This document shows positions 35,605 to 43,421 of a DNA stretch of 64,000 nucleotides, piece after piece; position 1 is the stretch's first letter; each line of letters begins with the position of its first letter. Both the position numbers and the translations under genes were made by a program. This DNA is from Tabrizicola thermarum (GTDB lineage: Bacteria > Pseudomonadota > Alphaproteobacteria > Rhodobacterales > Rhodobacteraceae), in contig NZ_QMJY01000013.1 in assembly GCF_003574395.1 (NCBI RefSeq), positions 1 through 64,000 of the forward strand, in the 5' to 3' direction. The notes below the pieces were generated by a model. It was not told where the DNA came from. It made no database searches and worked only from the letters and a program-made list of their open reading frames with translations.

Positions 35605-36002
35605 CTGTCAGGGTTCGCGGCGCAGCGCGGGCCGTCCAGCAGGGCCTGCAACGCGTCGACGCGGGCGATGTCGGTGTCGGAGATCACGAACTGCGCGACA
35701 GTGATCGGCGCGTTCAGATAGGGTTCGACCGCCAGCTGGTTGCAGATCAGAAGTTTGCCCGTCTCGCCGACATGGGCCGACGTCAGGTCGAACATCAGCC
35801 GGTCAAAGCTGTCCGACAGCCGGATGACCAGCGCCGAGCCGCGGTCGCCTTCGTCGATGCGGCGGACCGAGCGGATGTCCTCGGGGGCGGCGTTCAGCGC
35901 GTCGCTGCCGAAGATCAGCGAGATGCGGGGGCCGTCGGCCTGTGCCAGCGTGGCGGTCAGGATCAGGGCCGGGAACGCAAGGGAGGCGGTGCGGCGGGGC
36001 AT
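35601..36002 (-). CDS. Secreted protein with SecD P1-head-like fold
   Basis: A 133-residue protein. The signal peptide MPRRTASLAFPALILTATLAQA precedes a domain, LIFGSDALNAAPEDIRSVRRIDEGDRGSALVIRLSDSFDRLMFDLTSAHVGETGKLLICNQLAVEPYLNAPIT, that resembles the P1 head subdomain of SecD/SecDF (aggregate of V-x-I-x-L-x-x-x-G-x-x-F, G-x-x-L, V-L-x-A-P). It has no membrane segments, so it is a free-standing version. An in-frame ATG at 36056 is less likely. Similarity is by eye and not strong. Confidence 0.6.
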   Translation of the reverse strand: MPRRTASLAFPALILTATLAQADGPRISLIFGSDALNAAPEDIRSVRRIDEGDRGSALVIRLSDSFDRLMFDLTSAHVGETGKLLICNQLAVEPYLNAPITVAQFVISDTDIARVDALQALLDGPRCAANPDS

Positions 36003-36057
36003 GGTCCTCTCCGCTTGGGGACCCGGGAAGGATAGCGTTGCGGGGGGTGAGGGCAAG

Positions 36058-36528
36058 TCAGGCGATCAGCGGCAGGGCCTTGGCAGTCAGCGCCCGAAGC
36101 GCGGCCTCGGGGGGCAGCGACAGCAGCAGCCCGCGCTGACCGGCGTTGATCCAGACGCGGGGGGCGGTGCAGGCAGTGGTCTCGATGGCGGTGGGGACGG
36201 CGCGCTTCTGCCCGAAGGGAGAGATGCCGCCGACGTGGTAGCCGGTCAGCCTTTCCGCCTTGGGCGCGGGCATCATCGCGGCGGACTTGCCCCCGAAGGC
36301 CACCGCCACGCGTTTCATCGAGAGCTGCCGGTCCGAGGGAATGACGCAGCAGGCGGGTTTGCCGTCAACCTCGACCATCAGGGTCTTGAGCATCACGGCG
36401 GGGTCGATCCCCAGGGCCTGCGCCGCTTGCAGGCCTGTCGCCTCGGCCTTCGGGTCATAGGCGTAGGGATGCAGCGAAACCTCGATGCCAAGGGCGGCCA
36501 GCGCGCGGAGGGCGGGGGTGGAGGTCAT
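36058..36528 (-). CDS. ybaK: Cys-tRNA(Pro)/Cys-tRNA deacylase YbaK
   Basis: A 156-residue editing enzyme that hydrolyses Cys wrongly attached to tRNA(Pro). The conserved Lys48 (AVMLKTLMVEVDGKPA) and the FGGKSAAMM and TGYHVGGISPFGQK motifs are intact. A start five codons upstream (36543) is possible, but MTSTPALRALAALG is the family start. It lies 69 bases downstream of the ATP-grasp gene in the same direction, with no sign of a functional link. Confidence 0.93.
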   Translation of the reverse strand: MTSTPALRALAALGIEVSLHPYAYDPKAEATGLQAAQALGIDPAVMLKTLMVEVDGKPACCVIPSDRQLSMKRVAVAFGGKSAAMMPAPKAERLTGYHVGGISPFGQKRAVPTAIETTACTAPRVWINAGQRGLLLSLPPEAALRALTAKALPLIA

Positions 36529-36597
36529 GGGCCTGCCTGTCACGGATCGGCGAAAGGGTGGCCGAACCTGCGCGAGGCGGCAAGCACCGAACCGTCG

Positions 36598-37599
36598 TCA
36601 GGCCGCAGCGGAAAGGGGGCGCGCGGACTCGACGAGGAAATCGGCGAAGGTATCGGCCAGGGGCAGGCCCGACATGCCTTCGATGAACAGGAATTGACCC
36701 TGCGGGTTGACCTCCAGCCACCAGACCTGGCCCCGGGAGTCGATCTTCAGGTCGAAGATACCCATCCGCAGGTCAAGCGCCGCCATCACGCTGCGAAGCC
36801 GCGCTTCGATCTCGGGGGCAAGGCGGGTCTGCGTGACGATGGTCTTTTCGAGGTGGACCCGCCAGTCGAGCTCGGGACAGGCGAGGTGGGCGGCCACGAT
36901 GTGCTGGCCGAAGATGTGGACGCGCAGGTGTTCGGTGCCATCCACCCGTTCCTGCCAGATCGCGGGAGAGAGGCGAAGGGCGGCGTCACTGGCCAGCAGC
37001 GCGGGCGTCACGTCCTGCGCCATGAGCGGGGTCTTTACTGTGCCCGCGATGGCTTTCACGATCACACGGCGCCCGGCACAGAAGGCGCGGATTTCCTCGG
37101 GGTCCTGGCTGATAAGGGTGCGTGGCACGGCAAGCCCGGCCTCGTGCGCGGCGCGAAGCTGGACGAATTTCATCTCGGCCCGGCGCGTTGCCTCGGGGTG
37201 GTTGACCCAGATGCCGCGGAAGTCGGCCTGGACGATCCCGTTCAGCGCGGCGACGCAGTCGTTGTAGATCAGGTCGCGGGCGGCCTCGTCCGTGACGCTG
37301 GCAAGAAAGCCTGAGTTCGGGTTCCAGCCCTTGCCCGAGGGCCGCCGCCACCAGAGGAGGTCAAGCGCGGCAAGGTTCACCGGGCGCCCGTCGCAATCGG
37401 GCAGGACCGCGGAGCGGCTGGCATCGGCGGACCAGTTCACTAGGCCGGTGGCAGCGAGCCGGTCGGAGTGGATGATGGCAAGATCGACCGCGTGACGGTC
37501 GCGCAGCACCTTGCGCAGGACAAGAGCGTGCAGGTCGTCGGCCACGGTGACGACGGCAAGGCGGGGGGCAAGGCGGGGGGCAAGGCGGGCATCGGTCAT
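36598..37599 (-). CDS. ATP-grasp ligase of the MvdC/MvdD (graspetide macrocyclase) group
   Basis: A 333-residue ATP-grasp enzyme. Features of the microviridin-type macrocyclases are seen in order: LLWWRRPSG near residue 80, WVNHPEATRRAEMKFVQLRAAHEAGL (about 130-155), the ATP-binding VIVKAIAG, QERVDGTEHLRVHIFG (about 215-230), and the Mg-ATP site GIFDLKIDSRGQVWWLEVNPQGQFLFIE (about 275-305). Such enzymes join Asp/Glu side chains to Ser/Thr or Lys in a precursor peptide. The N-terminus has a tandem RLAP repeat. A probable precursor gene lies directly upstream. Confidence 0.8.
   Translation of the reverse strand: MTDARLAPRLAPRLAVVTVADDLHALVLRKVLRDRHAVDLAIIHSDRLAATGLVNWSADASRSAVLPDCDGRPVNLAALDLLWWRRPSGKGWNPNSGFLASVTDEAARDLIYNDCVAALNGIVQADFRGIWVNHPEATRRAEMKFVQLRAAHEAGLAVPRTLISQDPEEIRAFCAGRRVIVKAIAGTVKTPLMAQDVTPALLASDAALRLSPAIWQERVDGTEHLRVHIFGQHIVAAHLACPELDWRVHLEKTIVTQTRLAPEIEARLRSVMAALDLRMGIFDLKIDSRGQVWWLEVNPQGQFLFIEGMSGLPLADTFADFLVESARPLSAAA
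37562..37590. repeat. 12-bp tandem repeat within the ATP-grasp gene start
   Basis: On the minus strand, CGCCTTGCCCCC occurs twice and then as the partial CGCCTTGCC, encoding RLAP-RLAP-RLA right after MTDA. Units of 12 bp keep the frame, so unit gain or loss would only change the length of the N-terminal extension. Confidence 0.6.
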
Positions 37600-37622
37600 G
37601 AGTTCGGGTCCTTTGCTGAACG

Positions 37623-37650
37623 GGGCGCGCGCCCGGGCGGACGCGCGCCC
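37623..37650 (-). terminator. Strong GC hairpin between precursor and ATP-grasp gene (attenuator-like)
   Basis: GGGCGCGCG (37623-37631) pairs with CGCGCGCCC (37642-37650), 9 bp, 10-nt loop, just after the precursor stop. No T-run follows. In ribosomal peptide operons such a stem typically allows more precursor than enzyme transcript; this is inference. Confidence 0.5.
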
Positions 37651-37656
37651 TTCTGG

Positions 37657-37974
37657 TCAGAAGCAGTCGCTGTCGTCCCAGCCCGAGCGGCAGCCCGAGG
37701 TCGTGCCGCAGCGGTTCACCGGCTCGTCTCCGAACAGCCAGTCGAGGAAACGCATGGCAACCTGCGTCTCCTCGGCTTTCGCCTTTTCATAGGCCGCCAG
37801 CCGGTCGGGAAGGCGGAAGTCCTGCGGCAGGCTGTGCATCGCGGCGGGACGCGCATCCGTGGCGGGCAGCGTGGCAGGGACCGCCGCCGCAGCCGGTTCG
37901 GCCAGCGCAAGGGCCGAGGTCATGAGGACGATGGGAAGAAGGCCGGGCGCAAGGCCCGAAGGGGTGTCTGACAT
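37657..37974 (-). CDS. Candidate graspetide-like precursor peptide
   Basis: A 105-residue protein just upstream of the ATP-grasp ligase. Residues 8-33 (GLAPGLLPIVLMTSALALAEPAAAA) form a signal-like hydrophobic segment, unusual for this class of leader. A helical stretch (about 57-82, DRLAAYEKAKAEETQVAMRFLDWLFG) recalls the RFLE-type recognition helix of microviridin leaders. The C-terminal core CGTTSGCRSGWDDSDCF (89-105) has hydroxyl donors T91, T92, S93, S97, S102, acids D100, D101, D103 and three Cys. GGAG precedes the ATG with 7-base spacing. Function is inferred from context and composition. Confidence 0.6.
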   Translation of the reverse strand: MSDTPSGLAPGLLPIVLMTSALALAEPAAAAVPATLPATDARPAAMHSLPQDFRLPDRLAAYEKAKAEETQVAMRFLDWLFGDEPVNRCGTTSGCRSGWDDSDCF

Positions 37975-38102
37975 GTCATTCTCCAATGCTTCGTGCAAAT
38001 CCGCCGATGCATGATCGGCAGGAGCAGCGAACTCTCGTGGCGGGAGTCGGACAAGTCAGGTTTCCCGACGCGGGCACCCCGCGCCGGGAGGCTGGCCCCG
38101 GA

Positions 38103-39233
<1,131 letters not shown>

Positions 39234-39306
39234 ATGGTATTCCCTCCCTTATGGTCGGCGGAAGGCTGTGCCAAAGATGGCCAGAATGCAATTCAGGAAA
39301 CGACCC

Positions 39307-39597
39307 ATGAAACATGCTTATAGCCTGCTCGCCTTCGCGCCGGTCCTGCTGGCGGCCTGTGTCGAGACCGACATCGGTCCGCAAGTTCCGATCGACCCGA
39401 CGCCCATCGATTCCTGCGGCGCGGTTCCCTATCAGAACCTTGTCGGCAAGCCCGGCGTCATCCTGGACGGGATGCGCTTCAGCCAGGAGGTCCGGGTGAT
39501 CCAGTACGGAATGGCGGTGACGATGGACTATCGCGCCGACCGGCTGAACTTCTGGCTGGACCGCCGCGACGTGATCGAGCGGGTGGTCTGCGGCTGA
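39307..39597 (+). CDS. Lipoprotein of the I78 peptidase-inhibitor family
   Basis: A 96-residue lipoprotein: MKHAYSLLAFAPVLLAAC with lipobox LAAC, then a short I78 domain. The signatures CGAVPYQNLVGKPG, RVIQYGMAVTMDYRADRLNFWLD and the terminal RVVCG, where two Cys probably form a disulfide, define the family, whose members inhibit subtilisin-like and chymotrypsin-like proteases. It faces the periplasm. It is followed by a terminator shared with cytochrome c'. Confidence 0.9.
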   Translation: MKHAYSLLAFAPVLLAACVETDIGPQVPIDPTPIDSCGAVPYQNLVGKPGVILDGMRFSQEVRVIQYGMAVTMDYRADRLNFWLDRRDVIERVVCG

Positions 39598-39604
39598 CAT
39601 GCAA

Positions 39605-39632
39605 AAGGCCCCGGACCTGCGCCCGGGGCCTT
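39605..39632. terminator. Bidirectional terminator hairpin
   Basis: AAGGCCCCGG (39605-39614) and CCGGGGCCTT (39623-39632) form a 10-bp stem with an 8-nt loop between the I78 gene and the convergent cytochrome c' gene. A TTGG tract rather than a T-run follows. It can serve both strands. Confidence 0.75.
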
Positions 39633-39656
39633 GGTTCGTCCCGCCGGGGGGCAGTC

Positions 39657-40097
39657 CTAGTTCATCACTCGGAATTCGCTGTGGCACTCCTTGCAGGTGC
39701 CGCCGAGCGTGCCCATGCCCGCGCCGATCATCTCGGCCGAGCTGACATCCATCGCGCCGGCAGCATCGCCGAGCTTCTTGGCATCGGCCAGGAACTCATC
39801 CCAATTCGCCCAGATCTCGGGCTTGGCTTCCGAGGCGGGGTCCGCGCCGCCCTGATCCTTGAACGCGGTCTCGATCTGGCCAGCAGCCTCGACGATGGCG
39901 GCCTTGGCGGCTTCGGCGGCGGCGGCGTCATAGGCGGCCTTGCCACCCGCCATGTCGCCGAGGATTCCGGTGTTCTTGCCGACAATCCGCATCAGGTCCG
40001 ACCGGGCCTTGGCGTTCGGATCGGTGCGGTCGCCCTTGGCATAGGCTGCCCCGGAGATCAGGACGGCACCGATTGCTACGGCTTTGACAAACTTCAT
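39657..40097 (-). CDS. Cytochrome c' (cytochrome c556-like)
   Basis: A 146-residue periplasmic heme protein. The signal peptide is MKFVKAVAIGAVLISGAAYA. The four-helix region ends with the heme site C135-K-E-C138-H139, near the C-terminus as in cytochrome c' proteins. These bind NO and CO and are linked with nitrosative stress; the sixth-ligand side usually lies near the N-terminus and cannot be judged here. It is divergent from imuB, sharing a 193-base region that contains two direct repeats. Confidence 0.92.
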   Translation of the reverse strand: MKFVKAVAIGAVLISGAAYAKGDRTDPNAKARSDLMRIVGKNTGILGDMAGGKAAYDAAAAEAAKAAIVEAAGQIETAFKDQGGADPASEAKPEIWANWDEFLADAKKLGDAAGAMDVSSAEMIGAGMGTLGGTCKECHSEFRVMN

Positions 40098-40170
40098 CTA
40101 CTGGCTCCCTCGCTGGCTTGTGCGAACACTATAGCCGCGTCATTCCGTCGCGGTAATCCTGGTTCTGTGC

Positions 40171-40223
40171 CCTCACGCACTTGTCATCTGCGGTTGTGCG
40201 GCGACCCTCACACAGTTGTCATC
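40171..40223. promoter_or_regulatory. Pair of direct repeats in the cytochrome c' / imuB intergenic region
   Basis: CCTCACGCACTTGTCATC (40171-40188) and CCTCACACAGTTGTCATC (40206-40223) match at 16 of 18 positions, 35 bp apart. They lie 74-126 bases upstream of the cytochrome c' start. They may bind a regulator of that gene, because the imuB side already has its LexA site; which protein is unknown. Confidence 0.45.
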
Positions 40224-40265
40224 ATGGGCGGGACTCGACAGGGGCGCGGCGGGCTGGCATCACTG

Positions 40266-40280
40266 GAACATATAGCGAAC
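40266..40280. promoter_or_regulatory. LexA (SOS) box of imuB
   Basis: GAAC-ATATAGC-GAAC, an exact match on the reverse strand to the alphaproteobacterial consensus GTTC-N7-GTTC. It ends 10 bases before the imuB start, where bound LexA would block transcription or elongation. Confidence 0.85.
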
Positions 40281-40290
40281 AAATGAGTCG

Positions 40291-41970
40291 ATGATGGCGG
40301 GTCGGCGCATCCTGTCCCTGTGGTTTCCGCGCCTTGCGGCCGAACGCTTGGCGCGGCGGCGGGGCGATGCGGTGCCTATGCCGCTGGCCGTGGTGGGGGA
40401 TCGCAACGGCGCACAGGTGCTGGTGTCGCTGTCGGCAGAGGCTGAGGCGGAAGGGCTGAGCCTGGGCCAGCCCCTGCGCGATGCGACCGCGATCTGCCCG
40501 GCGCTTCTGACCGTGCCCGCCGACCCTCCGGGCGAGGCGCAGTTCCTGTTGACCCTGCGCCGCTGGGCGGGCCGCTTTTCGCCCTGGGTGGCGGATGAAG
40601 CCCCGGCGGGCCTGATGATCGACCTGACCGGCTCGGCGCATCTTCACGGCGGGGAAGAAGGCGTGCTGGCCCGGGTGGCCGAGGATTGCGAAGCCCTGGG
40701 CCTGACCGTCCGCGCGGCGATTGCCGACACGCCCGGCGCGGCCTGGGCCCTGGCGCGCTATGCCCGGGCCGGAGTGGCGCCCCTGCGGTCCGGCGACGCC
40801 ATCGACCAGGAGGCGCGGGCGACCCGGTCCCGCGCGGCCAAGCGTCGGGGCTGGGAGAGGGGCGGCAACCTGCCCCGCGCGGTCACGGCCCGGGGGGCCG
40901 AGGCGGCGGTGATCGTGCCGCCCGGTCGGCTTTACGACGCCTTGGCCGACCTGCCCCTGCCCGCGCTGCGGCTGGCCCCGGACGTGGTCGACCGGCTGAC
41001 CCGGCTTGGCCTGCGCCGAGTGGGCGATATCATGGGCCTGCCCCGCGCCGCCCTTGCCCGCCGCTTCGGCGCCGACACGCTGCGCCGTCTGGATCAGGCG
41101 CTGGGGCTGGAGCCCGAACCCGTCAGCCCCGCCCGCCCGCCGATGCATTTCGCCGTACGGCTGACCCTGCCCGACCCCATCGGCCTGCGGTCCGATGTCG
41201 AGGCGGCGCTGGACCGGCTGCTCCCGCCCTTCTGCGACAAGCTGAAAGCCAGGGGGCGCGGCGTGCGGCGGGTGCTGTTCCAGGGCTTCCGCGCCGACGG
41301 CGGGGTGGCCTCGGTCGAGGTGGGGCTTGCCCGCGCCAGCGACAGCCCCGACCGCATCCGCCCGCTGCTGCACCTGAAGCTCGATCAGATCGACGCCGGT
41401 TTCGGGATCGACTGCCTGCGGCTGGAGGCCCTGGCCACCGAAGCGGTCAGCGCCGTCCAGCATCGCGGGCAGATCGAGGTGACCGAACAGGCGCTGGCCA
41501 ATGCCGGGCGGGTGCCGGTGGGCTCTGCCCAGGCGCTGGAGGATCTGATCGGGCGGCTTGGCGCAAGGCTTAGCACCGAGGCGGTGTTGCGCCTGCACCC
41601 CGCCGACAGCCATGTGCCCGCGAAATCCGCCAAGGTCCTGATGGCCGCCTGGAGCCAGCCGCATGACGGGCCCTGGCCCGCCCCGCCCGGCCCCCGCCCG
41701 CTGGTGATGTTCCGCCCCGAACCCGTCGATGCCCCCGGCGTCCCCGACCTGCCGACCCGGTTCCGCTGGCGGCGGCGCGCGTTCCGCCTGCGGATGGCGG
41801 CGGGGCCGGAACGGCTGCAACCGGAATGGTGGCTCGAGGACCCCGACTGGCGCGGCGGCACCCGGGATTACTGGCGGGTCGAGACGGAAGGCGGCGAAAG
41901 GCTCTGGCTGTTCTACGGGCGCGGCGGGGCGGTGACCGACCAGTGGTATTGCGAGGGGGTGTTTTCCTGA
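40291..41970 (+). CDS. imuB: ImuB (Y-family polymerase-like) DNA damage mutagenesis protein
   Basis: A 559-residue Y-family-like protein. ILSLWFPRLAAERL (N-terminal), LTLRRWAGRFSPWVADEAPAGLMIDLTGSAHLHGGE and the helix-hairpin region RLGLRRVGDIMGLPRAALARRFG follow ImuB order. ImuB lacks polymerase catalytic residues in known members and recruits DnaE2 through the clamp. Here the ATG at 40291 follows a LexA box. Neither imuA nor dnaE2, its usual partners, is next to it: upstream is cytochrome c' and downstream is rpoN. Confidence 0.9.
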   Translation: MMAGRRILSLWFPRLAAERLARRRGDAVPMPLAVVGDRNGAQVLVSLSAEAEAEGLSLGQPLRDATAICPALLTVPADPPGEAQFLLTLRRWAGRFSPWVADEAPAGLMIDLTGSAHLHGGEEGVLARVAEDCEALGLTVRAAIADTPGAAWALARYARAGVAPLRSGDAIDQEARATRSRAAKRRGWERGGNLPRAVTARGAEAAVIVPPGRLYDALADLPLPALRLAPDVVDRLTRLGLRRVGDIMGLPRAALARRFGADTLRRLDQALGLEPEPVSPARPPMHFAVRLTLPDPIGLRSDVEAALDRLLPPFCDKLKARGRGVRRVLFQGFRADGGVASVEVGLARASDSPDRIRPLLHLKLDQIDAGFGIDCLRLEALATEAVSAVQHRGQIEVTEQALANAGRVPVGSAQALEDLIGRLGARLSTEAVLRLHPADSHVPAKSAKVLMAAWSQPHDGPWPAPPGPRPLVMFRPEPVDAPGVPDLPTRFRWRRRAFRLRMAAGPERLQPEWWLEDPDWRGGTRDYWRVETEGGERLWLFYGRGGAVTDQWYCEGVFS

Positions 41971-42100
41971 CACCGCGCACCGCCGGAATCTTCGAAAACT
42001 CCGGATCGGAGCCTTTGCAGGCTCCGGCACGATTTCTTCGAAGAAATCGTTTCCAGATCGGTGCTTGCCGCAAGAGACCATCCGTGGGAACCATCACCCC

Positions 42101-43348
42101 ATGAAGTCCAGAACCCGAATTTCCGTCACCCAGACCCAGCGCATGGCGCTGACCACGGGACTTGCGACCTCGATCCGCATCCTGCGCGCCGATGCGGCGG
42201 GCCTCAGCCGCTATCTGGAGGAAGCGGCGGCCGAGAACCCCCAGATCCTCCTGACCAGGCCCCAGGTGCAGGACTGGATCCCGCGCTGGAAATCCGCCTT
42301 CGCCTGGGACGCCGAACGGCCGGAACAGGAAGCCGCGGGACCAAGCCTCATCGCCCATGTCCTGGGCCTGATCGAGAGCCTGCGCCTGAACCCGCAAGAG
42401 GCGCGCATCGCCATGGTGCTGGCCGAGGCGCTGGAGCCATCGGGCTGGCTGGGCCGCCCCCCGGCCGCGATTGCCGGGCAGCTGGGCGTCACCGTGGCGG
42501 CTGTGGACGGCATCCTTGACCGGCTGCAGAAACAGGCCGAACCGACGGGGCTTTTCGCCCGCAACCTTGCCGACTGCCTGCGGCTTCAGGCCGAGGAGGC
42601 CGGGCAGCTTGACAAGCCGATGCGGGCGCTTCTGGACCGGCTGGACCTTCTGGCCAAGGGCGAGATCGACCGCATCGCGCGCGAGGCGGGACTTGAACCG
42701 TCGGACCTGCGCCAGGCTTTCGGACGGCTGCGCAGCTATGACCCGAAGCCCGGCGCGGGGTTCGAGCCTTTTGCCGCCCCGGTCCGCGAGCCCGACCTGA
42801 TCGCCGAAAAGGGTCAGGCGGGCTGGATCATATCGCTGAACCGATCCGCCCTGCCCTCGGTTTCTGTGGCCGAGGGGCGCGCCAAGGGCCGGGCCGAGGC
42901 GCGGGCGCTGATCAAGATGATCGAGGGGCGGAATGCAACGCTGCTGTCGGTCGGGCAGGACATCCTGACGCGGCAGGAGGCGGCGCTGGAGGAGGGTCTG
43001 GGCGCGCTGGTTCCGATGACGATGGCCGATGTGGCCCAATCGTTGGGTCTGCATGAAAGCACGATCAGCCGGGTCGTCGCCGGGACAGCCGTAGACACCC
43101 CGCGCGGCACCTGGTGGCTGCGGACCCTGTTCACCAAGGCCGTGCATGAAGGCGGCCCGGCGGCGGGGGCGCTGCGCGACCGGCTGGCGCGGCTGGTGGC
43201 CGAGGAGGACCCCGACCACCCGCTGTCGGACGAGGCGCTGGCGGTAGCCCTGGCCGAGGGCGGCGCCCCCATCGCCCGGCGCACGGTGGCGAAATACCGT
43301 GCCATGCTGAACCTGCCCCCCGCGCATCGGCGCAAGCGGCGGGCCTGA
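42101..43348 (+). CDS. rpoN: RNA polymerase sigma-54 factor paralogue (RpoN)
   Basis: A 415-residue sigma-54. Region I (MKSRTRISVTQTQRMALTTGLATSIRILRADAAGLSRYL) is divergent and poor in Q-L repeats. The core-binding region and the C-terminal HTH (MADVAQSLGLHESTISRVVAGTAVDTPRGTWWL) follow, and the RpoN box ARRTVAKYR is intact, so -24 recognition should remain. Rhodobacter species carry several specialised rpoN genes. It starts at 42101 (MKSRT), 130 bases after imuB. Its cognate activators or targets are not visible here. Confidence 0.9.
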   Translation: MKSRTRISVTQTQRMALTTGLATSIRILRADAAGLSRYLEEAAAENPQILLTRPQVQDWIPRWKSAFAWDAERPEQEAAGPSLIAHVLGLIESLRLNPQEARIAMVLAEALEPSGWLGRPPAAIAGQLGVTVAAVDGILDRLQKQAEPTGLFARNLADCLRLQAEEAGQLDKPMRALLDRLDLLAKGEIDRIAREAGLEPSDLRQAFGRLRSYDPKPGAGFEPFAAPVREPDLIAEKGQAGWIISLNRSALPSVSVAEGRAKGRAEARALIKMIEGRNATLLSVGQDILTRQEAALEEGLGALVPMTMADVAQSLGLHESTISRVVAGTAVDTPRGTWWLRTLFTKAVHEGGPAAGALRDRLARLVAEEDPDHPLSDEALAVALAEGGAPIARRTVAKYRAMLNLPPAHRRKRRA

Positions 43349-43421
43349 TGTCGTTTCCGGGGCTGACAGGCGGATGATCCTGCACTAGCTGGCAAGAGGT
43401 TGCGCAGGATCAGAGGCGGGC

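Noticed and set aside
37562-37590. A CRISPR or other array because of tandem units
   Set aside because: Only about two and a half 12-bp units in the coding frame, no spacers, no cas genes. No CRISPR array was seen anywhere in the window.
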